From the NCBI RefSeq assembly GCF_009765985.1, contig NZ_LMUM01000024.1, positions 114,114-151,783 on the forward strand: a DNA stretch of 37,670 bases, in the 5' to 3' direction. This DNA comes from Acidobacterium sp. S8. Lineage in GTDB: Bacteria; Acidobacteriota; Terriglobia; Terriglobales; Acidobacteriaceae. The notes under the pieces were generated by a model. It was not told the origin of the DNA. It saw only the letters and a program-made list of their open reading frames with translations, and did no database searches. The translations under genes and the position numbers were made by a program. Below are positions 16,396 to 24,994 of this stretch, piece after piece. Within the stretch, counting starts at the first letter, position 1. Each line of letters begins with the position of its first letter.

Positions 16396-16779
16396 TCAGT
16401 TGATGCGCGGCGATGAGGCGCATGGTGGTTGTCCCAGCACTTCCTGAAGCACGGTGTCGAGTTCGGTGAGATTGTGTTTCAACGCGTAGGCGCACGCTCC
16501 AGCCTCGCGGGCGGCACTGCGCAGCTCGTCGTCATTGTAGTCCGTGAGGATGATGATCCTGGCGTCTGGATGATGACGCAGAATCTCCCGCGTTGCTGAA
16601 AGGCCGTCCATACGCGGCATACGCACATCCATGAGCACAACGTCCGGGCGATCCGCGGTGTATGCAGCAAGCGCATCGGCGCCGTCTTCGCATTCCCAAA
16701 TTTTGTCCGCGATGTCGCTGGTCGCACGTCGAATAAGTCTTCGCACCGTCGGGTTGTCTTCCACAATCAGTATGGTCAT
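16396..16779 (-). CDS. Orphan receiver-domain protein
   Basis: This 127-aa protein is a stand-alone CheY-like receiver: ILIVEDNPTVRRLIRR, phosphoacceptor Asp51 in VVLMDVRMPRMDG, Lys in ACAYALKHNLTELDTVL. It has no DNA-binding domain after the receiver; only a short tail (GQPPCASSPRIN) remains. It is convergent with the NarL-type regulator and has operator D upstream. It may compete for phosphate from the beta-propeller kinase or act through protein contact. A broken paralogue of its first 20 codons lies at 7859. Confidence 0.9.
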   Translation of the reverse strand: MTILIVEDNPTVRRLIRRATSDIADKIWECEDGADALAAYTADRPDVVLMDVRMPRMDGLSATREILRHHPDARIIILTDYNDDELRSAAREAGACAYALKHNLTELDTVLQEVLGQPPCASSPRIN

Positions 16780-16883
16780 TCGCTACTTTCGGTATGCTGC
16801 ACGATTCAGATCATAGAGCGCTGCTGTCTCCATAGGAATCAGTATCGCTACATAGCGGCTATATGCACCACCGCACGGCATAC

Positions 16884-16901
16884 CCGTGTGGTTCCACACG
16901 G
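16884..16901 (-). promoter_or_regulatory. Operator-like perfect 18-bp palindrome (site D)
   Basis: On the minus strand this reads CCGTGTGG-AA-CCACACGG, and the 8-bp arms are perfectly complementary. Toward the orphan receiver gene it is followed by CCGTGCGGTGG, and further on by CTATGTAGCGATAC near 16845. It lies about 105 bases before that gene. Confidence 0.7.
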
Positions 16902-17150
16902 ATGGGTGGATGGTATGGCAACGCACAAGCGCGATGTGTGAGTGATTGCTCATTGCAATCATCTTCTCCCTCGCGATACTTGTATTGTTCAGTAGGCGAT
17001 TGGAGTGACGATGCAGCCCGACGGCCAGTGAAACAACAGCTTTCGCAACCCAAGACCTGGATGGGCTTTTCCATGAAGCAACGCGGATCGACGCAGTAGT
17101 ATGTTGTACCGTGCAGAATGACATAAGTCGGCAAGCCGTTCTAGGCGTCT
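16902..17150. other. Intergenic stretch between two operators
   Basis: This lies between divergent transcription units, with operator D on the left and operator E on the right. Open frames on both strands, including a Cys-rich one on the minus strand, show no recognisable family, and I do not call a gene. Confidence 0.35.
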
Positions 17151-17168
17151 CCGTGTAGAACCACATGG
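17151..17168 (+). promoter_or_regulatory. Operator-like 18-bp near-palindrome (site E)
   Basis: CCGTGTAG-AA-CCACATGG is followed after five bases by CGTGTAGCAATCACC. It lies about 60 bases before the chosen start of the 546-aa secreted protein. The layout matches site A closely, including CTCGTGTAGC. Confidence 0.7.
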
Positions 17169-17228
17169 TAGCTCGTGTAGCAATCACCATTGGTTTCAAT
17201 AGACCTCCTTTCTATAGTTGGAAGCGTA

Positions 17229-18866
17229 ATGAGACTAGCGAAAGCCATCCTGTGCCTTGTGGTGTTCTGCAGCGCCGTAGCTGTACGTGCAGACGATGCC
17301 CGCTTCGATCTTCCCGGACCGAAGATCGATGTCTATGTCACGCGTGGCAATACGACGTTGCCGATCGCCGAGGTGCCGGAGCTGTTGCCGCATGACAAAC
17401 TGCGAGTGAAGGCGGACCTTCCTGCAACGCAGTCGAACCACCTGCTGCTGATCGTGGCCTTTCTGCGCGGCACAACGAACGAGCCACCGGACAATTGGTT
17501 CACGAAGATAGAAACCTGGAAGCGCCCTTTCCTGGAAGGGACGCTGGTTATCGTTCCTGACGGCGCTCAGCGCGCGTTGCTGTTTGTCGCGCCTGAAACA
17601 GACGGCGACTTCAAAACGCTTCGCTCTGCCGTGAGGGGAAATCCCGGCCTTTTCATACGGGCAAATATTTCGCTCAACAAAGCTTCGTTCGAACAGCAGC
17701 GTATCGAGCGCTATCTCGCCGGAATGCAAACAGTCGCGTTAGATGACGAGAAAGTGATCCAGGCGCGATCAGCAAGACTTGCTGCAGCGCTGGCCCTGAG
17801 GCCGAACGCCGACTGTTTCGAGCAGCCGGTGGAAGACCAGGTTGATTGCCTGACGCAGGCCAGTGCCCCTCTGCTGCTTGATGACGGTCACGGTCAGACG
17901 ATCATAGACGCGATTTCGACAGGTGCTTCGTCGGAATTTTTCGGCGAGGCGGGACAGACCGATAACGCTGTCTATTCCGCATATGTCGGCACCTTGATCG
18001 ACCTGGTACATTTGACCGTCATGATGCGCACGGCACAATACAGGTACATCCCTGCTATCAGCTTTCCGCAAGGCCCCACCCTAAATCTCAAACTGAATGC
18101 TCCGCCAGCATTTTACAATCCGAAGTCAGTGATCGTGATTGCGCTACCGGCAATCCAAAGCGCGCGCCTGCCGCCGTTGCGCCTGGCAAATCCGGCCCAG
18201 ATCTTGTGCCTTGCGAACCCGGCGCTAACCCTGCCATTGCGTGGAGATCCGCTACTGTTCGCTACAGAGTTCGCTCACGATCTCTCGATTGACTTTGGCC
18301 CCTCCGCTTCACCGGCAAGCATCCCACTCAAGCCGGATGCATTTGACGGCGGCCTTGTGCGAACCGACGCTAGCGTGCGCAATGCCTTGCAGTCAGCTGC
18401 CAGCTCAGTTGCTCCGGAAGCCAATGTAACGGGCCGTTTTGTGCAAGGTACACTTCGCGGCTACTGGGGCTTCCGTTCATTTGAATGGCCAACACTCACA
18501 TTCCAGCAGTACGAGGGTGGTGACTGGAAGCTGATAGGAATCGACGCTTTGATGGCCGGAAAGAACGGGCAGCTGACATTGCAGGGAGGTGACACCGCGT
18601 GCATCAGCCAAATCAAGTTGGCGAGCCCTAGCGGGCAGAGCGTCCCCGTAGTGTTTACGTCGCTCGCTAAAGGTTCAGGCGCCATGACCTTGGACATTCC
18701 ATTGCAGGGAAAACAGCCTGGTGCCTATTCGCTAGTGCTGCAACAGTATGGCAGCAACGTTCCGAAAACGCTTCACCTGACCGCATACAGTGCAGGCACC
18801 CATTTGGATAAAGTGCTCATGACAGCCGGCGGGCTGACTATACCGCTCATGAATCACCTTCAGTAA
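17229..18866 (+). CDS. Large secreted protein of the operator-linked set
   Basis: This protein is 545-546 aa and begins with a signal peptide MRLAKAILCLVVFCSAVAVRA. I prefer the ATG at 17229 to the one at 17190 because it starts directly at the signal. The mature part carries GPKIDVYVTRGNTTLPIAEV, LLLIVAFLRGTTNEPPDNWF (no clear enzyme motif), a central helical region with RSARLAAALALRPNADCFEQ and CLTQAS, then beta-rich sequence with VTGRFVQGTLRGYWGFRSFE and WKLIGIDALMAGKNGQLTL. I do not recognise a named family. It is a stand-alone transcription unit after operator E and lies next to the orphan receiver. Its place in the regulon suggests an envelope or extracellular job tied to the GRRM product. 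Confidence 0.85.
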   Translation: MRLAKAILCLVVFCSAVAVRADDARFDLPGPKIDVYVTRGNTTLPIAEVPELLPHDKLRVKADLPATQSNHLLLIVAFLRGTTNEPPDNWFTKIETWKRPFLEGTLVIVPDGAQRALLFVAPETDGDFKTLRSAVRGNPGLFIRANISLNKASFEQQRIERYLAGMQTVALDDEKVIQARSARLAAALALRPNADCFEQPVEDQVDCLTQASAPLLLDDGHGQTIIDAISTGASSEFFGEAGQTDNAVYSAYVGTLIDLVHLTVMMRTAQYRYIPAISFPQGPTLNLKLNAPPAFYNPKSVIVIALPAIQSARLPPLRLANPAQILCLANPALTLPLRGDPLLFATEFAHDLSIDFGPSASPASIPLKPDAFDGGLVRTDASVRNALQSAASSVAPEANVTGRFVQGTLRGYWGFRSFEWPTLTFQQYEGGDWKLIGIDALMAGKNGQLTLQGGDTACISQIKLASPSGQSVPVVFTSLAKGSGAMTLDIPLQGKQPGAYSLVLQQYGSNVPKTLHLTAYSAGTHLDKVLMTAGGLTIPLMNHLQ

Positions 18867-18988
18867 TAATTACTCTACGACCACCTTGGATTTCTGTATC
18901 AGTTGGGACTAGAGCTCTCAGCAGTCGAATCGGTTTGGGTCCGATTTACAGATCCTCACTTCACTCCAGAGCATTGCATTTAGAAGCG

Positions 18989-19409
18989 TTATTCCAAGCT
19001 CACAATGTGGCCTTCCTCAACGTTATTTATAGGGTCAGTTTGCTGCGCCGCCCTTAAGGGGTTGAAGTTCAATGTTGTTTGTTCGTGACCTCTGGATATT
19101 GCTCTCGCCAGAAGATCAAGAGCAGCGGGGACATTTCGGACATAACAGCTTTCGTCCGATGAACCTTCGCGTGGCAGCCAGGGCAGAGAGAGATCATCAA
19201 ACTAAGTACCGACTTCCCTGGTACCGGTGATGAACAATGATCGAGCGCTTGTCTCGACCCGGCGCATCACAGACACAGCAGCGGTACCCATCGCGCTCCA
19301 ACACCGCTTCGCACAGACCGCCGAAATATTCTTCATCCTGTGGCTTGAGGTCTAGCAGGTCGCGCATAGGAATATTCGTGGCGCTCATCCCGAGAGATCT
19401 GCGCCTCAT
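18989..19409 (-). pseudogene. HNH endonuclease, two frameshifts
   Basis: The first frame gives SMRRRSLGMSATNIPMRDLL, then EYFGGLCEAVLERDGYRCCV, and CDAPGRDKRSIIVHHR: the HNH core with the His-His pair and first zinc-type Cys pair. Near 19220 coding moves to a second frame, VPGKSVLSLMISLCPGCHAK and HRTKAVMSEMSPLLL, which holds the second Cys pair and the final conserved His. Near 19080 it moves again to GHEQTTLNFNPLRAAQQTDP, ending at the stop at 18989. All pieces are in family order, so only two indels separate it from an intact gene. The clean pattern makes assembly indels as likely as decay. Confidence 0.75.
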
Positions 19410-19822
19410 GGAACGTCGAGCCTTCGAGCCAGCTCTCTCTGAGAGATGCCCTGCACCGCTATGAGTAGATGTCCTAGTCTGTGGTTTGAGGAATTATTTG
19501 TCGTAGCTTTTGAGGTGCTTTGTGTCGTCGACTATCCAGATTATCTCGGTCGATATCGTCGAGGCGGCTCGAGCCAGCCTTGTCATCGGCCAAGTTTGAG
19601 ACTCAGCACCCTACGAAAAGTAATTCCAAAAAACTATGACAAACAATTCCCTCACGCGACTTTGGCCATGATTCCCGAAAAGAACAAGGCTCTTCGTGAA
19701 GACGGCTATCTCAGTACTCGGGCCACGGCTGTATTTCGAAGCTAATGGGCTGTGTATATTTCAGAAGCGGCTGGAAATGGCCGCTTTTGTCTAGCGTATG
19801 AGTTGTCAATGGAATCATTGCT
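19410..19822. other. Gene-free stretch, nothing recognised
   Basis: A plus-strand open frame (19446-19745) ends in a plausible-looking segment (KNYDKQFPHATLAMIPEKNK), but the first half is poor and no family is recognised. No terminator or repeat is seen. Confidence 0.3.
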
Positions 19823-20410
19823 TCACTTACCTTCTGCCTTCGCAATCGGGAGGGTGATGTCAGCAGTGAAGACAAGAGATTGAACTTCTGCCTTCTGACC
19901 CGCTCCAACCTGGGTCAACTCAATTTCTGAGAGTGTCACCACGCCCGTCCCCAATTGCGGCGATTTGTAACCAGGCGTTCCATACACGAGGGTGCCGTCT
20001 TTCATCTTTATCGGCGGACGGTGCTCTGCAACATCGAGGTTCTTGCAAGCAGCATGATTGTCCGCAGTAGTAAGGACAAAGTGAAACTCGCGACGATGTA
20101 GCGCATCGAGTTCTGCTTTCGGCAACGGCTCATTTTGTTCGGTAACAAACTGCCAGGCTTCTAGCCCGGTAGGATTAGGGCCATGAAATGGCGGCGTCAC
20201 ACAGCCGCTGAAATCATCGGCTCCTTGATGAGTTGGAGCCGCCTGCACTTGAATGGAGGACGTAGTCACTACCAGCACGAGGCCTCGGCCTAGATCGCGG
20301 GTGTAGCTCTCGCCGGTCCGGACGTTCCCCGAGAAGTGTTGCTGTTGAGCCGTCAGGGATGCACATCCGGCCAGACAAAAAATCGCGAGCTCCGCCACTT
20401 TCGGCGCCAT
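19823..20410 (-). CDS. Exported lipoprotein, unknown function
   Basis: This 195-aa protein has a short signal with a lipobox (LAIFCLAGC, Cys16). The mature part includes GESYTRDLGRGLVLVVTTSS, a Cys in DFSGCVTPPFHGPN, FVTEQNEPLPKAELDALHRR and KMKDGTLVYGTPGYKSPQLG. It contains no recognisable catalytic motif. It lies near several broken genes but is itself intact. A surface or periplasmic location is inferred from the lipobox. Confidence 0.7.
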   Translation of the reverse strand: MAPKVAELAIFCLAGCASLTAQQQHFSGNVRTGESYTRDLGRGLVLVVTTSSIQVQAAPTHQGADDFSGCVTPPFHGPNPTGLEAWQFVTEQNEPLPKAELDALHRREFHFVLTTADNHAACKNLDVAEHRPPIKMKDGTLVYGTPGYKSPQLGTGVVTLSEIELTQVGAGQKAEVQSLVFTADITLPIAKAEGK

Positions 20411-20449
20411 ATTGTCCTCTACAACCCCGTCGGGAACGCTACGAACCTA

Positions 20450-21006
20450 TCAGCTCAGATCCTGGCCATTTCTAAGCCACTCGTTCTCTTCCGTCCCGAT
20501 GGCCTTTGCTGTCGCCCATTGTGCCAGCTCAACGATGCCTTCAAATCTGCGCTTCTCACCCTCGGGCGTAGTCATTACCAGCACATGGCCCCGATGTAGT
20601 TCGACCAGGTTTGGTCGTGTCGCCCTTTGCACCGCGTCGGCCGGTCCTTGATCCGGTCCAGAACACGCACATTGTGGCCCCAAGGCAATTGTGCAATAAG
20701 CTGTTGCACAATTGGTTCCTCCGGCCAGGCCTCCGCCAGGGCCCGCATATACTTAAGACTTCTCGGGCTGAAGCCCTCGATGCCGGGAAATTCATTCTGG
20801 AGATCATGGGCAAGCCGGTCGATAATCCGGGTACCCCATCCCTCGGTCCCCTGCCTAGCGAGGATATCCCGGCCAATCGACCAATAGAGGAGAACCAACT
20901 CGCGGCTGACAGCGAGGCCGGCGCGGACCTGGGCGGTACGGATGCGTCCTTTTAGCTCCTGGAGGAGTTCCTGGTAGCCGGAGGGTAGCTGGAGGCTATT
21001 TTGCAC
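20450..21006 (-). pseudogene. DUF1016 (YhcG-type) nuclease, N-terminal part joined to a foreign tail
   Basis: From a GTG at 21006 the protein reads LPSGYQELLQELKGRIRTAQ, then VRAGLAVSRELVLLYWSIGRDI, FSPRSLKYMRALAEAWPEEP and QLPWGHNVRVLDRIKDRPT. This is the DUF1016 N-terminal helical domain. The C-terminal PDDEXK nuclease domain is absent. Past about 20640 a different frame opens (RPNLVELHRGHVLVMTTPEG, IVELAQWATAKAIGTEENEW), ending at 20450, that does not belong to DUF1016 and looks like the end of another gene. A junction of two gene fragments is the simplest reading. Confidence 0.65.
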
Positions 21007-21498
21007 GAATTCAGCCTAGCACAAATATTTACAACGACAACTGACATTATCGTTGGTATTTTTCACTGATTCTAATTAACTTACGGTCGAAAAACCGCAT
21101 ATTACTTAGGTCCATTCCGCTCCCTCTGGAAGCTTCGAGACTGGCAGGCAGTCCGTGGTCTCGATGACGCCTATCTTTCGTGAAACCGCTGGCACCTTCT
21201 TCAGCATAGCGCTTTTGTACCGATTAAAAGAACGAAGGGCAAGGTAGCTGACGCAACTTTCGGCTACTTCGCCGATCCCCATCGTTCTCTTCGCTCAGCC
21301 GCTCCGGGCCGTCCCTTCGGGTGAGCGCCGACTGCGCGCCAAAGTCCAAGAACTACTTTGTCACTGGCCGCGCCTGCCACGCGGGACTACGCCGGCTCCC
21401 GGTCGTCGTTCTGTCCTGTCTGACCGTTCAGCGGTTTTTGTCTCGCTGCGCTGGTGAGAAACAAAAACGCCCAACCGGGCAGCCAGGAGGCAAAAACA
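21007..21498. other. Gene-free stretch before the ArdC-like gene
   Basis: No gene is recognised. The segment ACCGTTCAGCGGT near 21424 recurs near 22578, just beyond the ArdC-like gene. The right end carries a perfect AGGAGG at 21485-21490. Confidence 0.35.
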
Positions 21499-22382
21499 AT
21501 GGAAAGAAGAGAGCAAAAGCAACAGCAGCGGCAGACGGCGAAAGAAGTAATCGCCGCCAACGTGCAACACCTTATCCAGCAGCTTGAGCAGGGACATAGC
21601 GAAATGCTGACAGCTTACCTACCGCCATGAGCCGCTTTCACAACTACTCTTTCGGCAACATCCTCGAGATTGCACGGCAGAAGCCCGACGCAACCCACGT
21701 CGCCGGATTCTACACATGGAACCAGCTTGGCCGTAGGGTGAAGAAAGGTGAGAGAGGCATCCGCATTCTTGCTCCCATCATTGGGGCCAAACGCGAGCCG
21801 CGGGAAGAATCCAAGAAAGATTTGAGGCGGCAGAATATTACCATTCTGATTGGTTTTCGCGCAGCCTATGTCTTCGACATTTCGCAGACCGAAGGCATGG
21901 GGCTTCCGGAACATGCACGAGTCAGCGGCGATGCTGGCGCAAACCGTGATCGCCTCATCGATTTCATCAACGCTCAGGGCATCGAGCTTGAATTCAACGA
22001 ACGCATTGCGCCGGCAATGGGCATGAGCTATGGCGGAAAGATCGTTTTGCTTCCCGGACAGTCGAAGGCCGAAGAGTTTTCTTGCCTGGTCCATGAGTTG
22101 AGCCACGAGATGATTCATAAATCCGAGCGTCGCACCGCAACGACAAAGACCGTGCGCGAAACAGAGGCCGAAGCGATTGCGTTCGTTGTGAGTAAAGCCG
22201 TAGGGCTGGAAACGGGAACGGCATCGGCTGATTACATCCAGCTCTATCACGGCAACGCATCACTGTTGGCTCAGAGCCTTGAAGTGATCCAGAAAGCATC
22301 CGCCGTCATTCTTGCAGCACTGGAGCCAAAACCGGAATTTGAGAATCAAGAAACGCAAGGTGCAATGGCGATCGTCAGCTAG
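21499..22382 (+). pseudogene. ardC: ArdC-like antirestriction/zinc metalloprotease protein, split by a frameshift
   Basis: The gene starts at ATG 21499 after AGGAGG. The first frame gives MERREQKQQQRQTAKEVIAA, then QQLEQGHSEMLTAYLPP, and stops at 21630. The next frame opens at ATG 21627 (ATGA overlap) with MSRFHNYSFGNILEIARQKP, DATHVAGFYTWNQLGRRVKK and GERGIRILAPI, then a metallopeptidase motif FSCLVHELSHEMIH near residue 155. In relatives the two halves are one continuous ArdC N-terminal DNA-binding domain, so a single-base indel splits it. The ATGA overlap would permit coupled translation of two pieces. ArdC proteins are mostly plasmid or island encoded and protect incoming DNA. It is intact after the split. 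Confidence 0.8.
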
Positions 22383-22472
22383 TTTGCACCAACTTGGCGC
22401 GGACGGCTTAGCGGCTTTCGACAAATGAGCGTCAGCTGAAGGACGGACAAGCGGGCGTAACTGACACCAAGA

Positions 22473-22592
22473 GTGCCCAGACCCCCGGAAAAAATCGCAA
22501 CGTTTGTCGTAGGCCTATTTATCGCCTTTGTGGTCGCGTTGGCGATCGTACTGCTTTTCTTCTTACACCACGCCCCAACCGTTCAGCGGTAG
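22473..22592 (+). CDS. Possible 39-aa single-pass membrane peptide
   Basis: From a GTG at 22473 the frame encodes VPRPPEKIATFVVGLFIAFV followed by VALAIVLLFFLHHAPTVQR, one strong membrane helix with charged ends. There is only a weak purine-rich site before it and no recognised family. It is worth noting only because the hydrophobic stretch is unbroken. Confidence 0.3.
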   Translation: MPRPPEKIATFVVGLFIAFVVALAIVLLFFLHHAPTVQR

Positions 22593-23067
22593 GTCACTAG
22601 ATAGGGGGGCGAAATCGAAAGAGAAATCGAATTAGGCGTGGACTCTCGCCCTTTGAGCCATGCGTGGTTAGGCACGCGTCGGCTCAGCGGTCAAAAGTGC
22701 ACTACTCGATCAGCTCATCTTATCAGTATTCATTTTGAATGGTTTAGTGCCGTTGATATCGATTGCATAAACAGCAAGTCCTAATTCTTGCGCGTACCGG
22801 CGCTCAATAGCCGAAGCTATGCGTGGAGCGCGCACGCATTTGTGTCGATTTATGTGCCTCGTGCGATAAGCGCCAAGATACAGCAGAGTACCGTCATATG
22901 GGCCGTCAATTCAGCACAAACAGTCCCAGACAAAATTTCTTTAATCCACCTGTCCACTTTTCCAGTTCTCAACACGCTTATAGATAGAAGGTTTTTACGG
23001 AAGGTGTCGACCATTTGAAGCAAATCGCCATCGACATAGCACTCAATGGGGACCTAAATTCGAGGAT
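22593..23067. other. Gene-free stretch, nothing recognised
   Basis: No coding pattern, hairpin or tRNA was recognised. The open frames lack any family resemblance. Confidence 0.3.
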
Positions 23068-23286
23068 TTGGACTTGCCAGTCACCATTTACATTGGTTTC
23101 CAAAATGCAGCGCTTACTTTAGCGGATGAGCTGAACTTCACTCGTGCGGCAGAGCGACTGAAGATCACCCGGACAGCTCTGAGCAAGCAGATATCGGAGC
23201 TTGAGGCGCGGTCGGTTTCAAGACAATTTGAATTGAACGAATTCAAAAGACCTTCCAGATTACTCGGCGGTGAAGCATGTCGATGA
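23068..23286 (+). pseudogene. LysR-family regulator fragment (HTH only)
   Basis: The segment ADELNFTRAAERLKITRTAL followed by SKQISELEA is the classical LysR helix-turn-helix. After about residue 50 the sequence (RSVSRQFELNEFKRPSRLLG) no longer follows the family, and the whole effector-binding domain is missing. The start is a TTG at 23068. It is a truncated remnant that overlaps the beginning of the HxlR gene. Confidence 0.65.
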
Positions 23287-23786
23287 ATTTGCCTGAGCGG
23301 ACCGGACGTCAATCGACACGGAATCGAACCTTGCATTCGTTAACAAAGTTAAAAGGAGGCAATGCGCGCTTGGAAGGCCCTAAACCTAGCTTGCAAAGCC
23401 GGACGCGTGTCGGCAGGGATTCCAAGAGTTCCGAAGAATGCTTGGTTGAACTTGCCATCGATCTGATTCACGGGAAATGGAAGACACGGATTCTTTCACG
23501 GCTTCAGCATGGGCCGGCACGTTTGGGCGAGTTGCGTCGCACGTTTCCTCAAGCATCCAAGAAAATGCTCGCGCAGCACCTTCGTGAAATGGAAAGAGAT
23601 GGTCTCGTGATACGGAAAGACTTGAGCAACAAAGTATTGCATGTTGAGTATTCATTATCAGATTCGGGAGGCCTCGCTGTCGTACGCCTGATCAATATGT
23701 TGCGGGATTGGAGCATGGAGTACTTGCCTTTCAGCGCCGGAATGCAAGAGCGAGACCGCCGCAAAGTCGCCGCATTTGAGATCTGA
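23277..23786 (+). CDS. HxlR-family transcriptional regulator
   Basis: This 169-aa protein ends in a winged-helix domain of the HxlR type: CLVELAIDLIHGKWKTRILS, RLQHGPARLGELRRTFPQAS, KKMLAQHLREMERDGLVIRK and DLSNKVLHVEYSLSDSGG. HxlR proteins are small DNA-binding regulators that often respond to aldehydes or redox signals. The usual family is about 110-130 aa, so the first ~55 residues (basic, low-pattern) may be non-native and translation may start further in. It follows the LysR fragment; no obvious target gene lies beside it. Confidence 0.8.
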   Translation: MSMNLPERTGRQSTRNRTLHSLTKLKGGNARLEGPKPSLQSRTRVGRDSKSSEECLVELAIDLIHGKWKTRILSRLQHGPARLGELRRTFPQASKKMLAQHLREMERDGLVIRKDLSNKVLHVEYSLSDSGGLAVVRLINMLRDWSMEYLPFSAGMQERDRRKVAAFEI

Positions 23787-23826
23787 TCAGATCAACTTCG
23801 TTGGGCTGATCCCCGCGGGTCAGCCC
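23780..23826. other. Two palindromes after the HxlR gene
   Basis: GATCTGATCAGATC (23780-23793) is a perfect 14-bp palindrome containing the stop codon. It is followed by a hairpin of GGGCTGA and TCAGCCC (23803-23826) without a T run. The second may be a weak terminator. Confidence 0.4.
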
Positions 23827-23947
23827 ATACCCACTCAATGTGTCTTGGCTTTGTGGCATTTTTGTGGCAAATACCGCCGATTGGGCCGGTTTTCCCGGTT
23901 TTACCGACTTATAACTGTTTTGCCCTCAATCACTTGCGCGTGGATCG

Positions 23948-23997
23948 GCACCTTCACACGGTGGAAGTCATAGGTTCGAATCCTGCTGTGCTCACCA
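23948..23997 (+). tRNA. tRNA-Val(CAC) 3' half, likely attachment-site remnant
   Basis: Reading 5' to 3', there is an anticodon arm GCACC-TTCACAC-GGTGG (four of five pairs, anticodon CAC at 23955-23957), a variable loop, a T arm with the loop TTCGAAT, and an acceptor 3' strand TGTGCTC followed by A and an encoded CCA. The T stem has one mismatch and one wobble. No D arm and no 5' acceptor strand (GAGCACA expected) is seen upstream. This is the portion usually duplicated when an element integrates at a tRNA 3' end. Confidence 0.65.
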
Positions 23998-24994
23998 ATT
24001 TTCAACAACTTAGCGGTGTTTTGCTTCGAGGCTTTGTTGCAAATGCTCCGCTCACAAGCATGAGATAGGACAGAACCGACCATCTCCTACACGCTTTTGG
24101 GTAACTCCTGCATATATTCGTTGGCGGTGGTAACCGATCAATAAGCAACAGGCATGACACGGCCGTGAATATAACCAAGCGTAACCACAACCGGTACTGG
24201 GACTGGCTCATATAAAACCCATTGATTTGCGGAGCGACCAGAGGAGTAATACCGATCCGGCAGACAAGACGAGTCCCGCTCTACCAATCGGACCTCATTG
24301 GATCACGTGACCCTTTGATGCAAAAGAGCATGGTCTCCAACCACTGTCCGCGATAAGGGCGCATGGGGAATGTTTGCAGGCACCCCCTTTTGCCTACCGG
24401 CACGTCTGCGGCCATCCGTGGGATGGCAACGAATACAACGTGGGCGACAAGGCTGTTGGGACGATGTTCTACACTCGGTCATGGACGATGCAAGGGAGCT
24501 TATCAGTGAGTCCGCAATTGCAACTACTTCCGTCTGACTGTGGCCAGCCTGCTGCCTCGGCTGCTTTACTCTGTTGTCTTTTTAGTTTTCTTTTCTTGGG
24601 AAAGACTGCTTTGTAACGCATCCATGCTTTCGAAATCGCGTCGATGCGTTGCGCTAGTAATCCTAATTCGACCTAATAACCGCTCGGTGTTATGTATTTT
24701 AATTACAATGATTTAACGACCAATAATCCCAAACGTATTCGCGTTGAATTGGTTGATCAGATCGTAAAATACAGGGCGAAATGACCCAGACTTTCGGAAT
24801 GACGGCCTGGCTTGTGCCGTAATTGCGGTCGAATGCCCTACCCATGCGAATTCGCGGTCTTTTAGAATCAGACTGGATTCTGGAATATGCAGTCAAAGAC
24901 CTGATCACAGCCATCCACACATCCAAGTCATCAATGGAGCGTGCCGCACGCGCGAGTAAGCAAGCGCTCCCAACCCGCTTCACACCGGGTGCGA
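23998..24994. other. Gene-free stretch of about 1 kb, nothing recognised
   Basis: Open frames on both strands (for example 24374-24616 plus and 24699-24983 minus) show no family resemblance and no convincing ribosome sites. Near 24616-24650 the pair AACGCATC and GATGCGTT could form a long-looped hairpin. I see nothing else. Confidence 0.35.

Noticed and set aside
16859-17134. Minus-strand Cys-rich open frame (VLGCESCCFTG)
   Set aside because: No family recognised, no ribosome site, and it spans operator D and its flanks; most likely a non-coding regulatory region.
23901-24083. Minus-strand peptide with RIRTYDFHR
   Set aside because: This string is a well-known false translation of tRNA antisense sequence; it supports the tRNA remnant instead.
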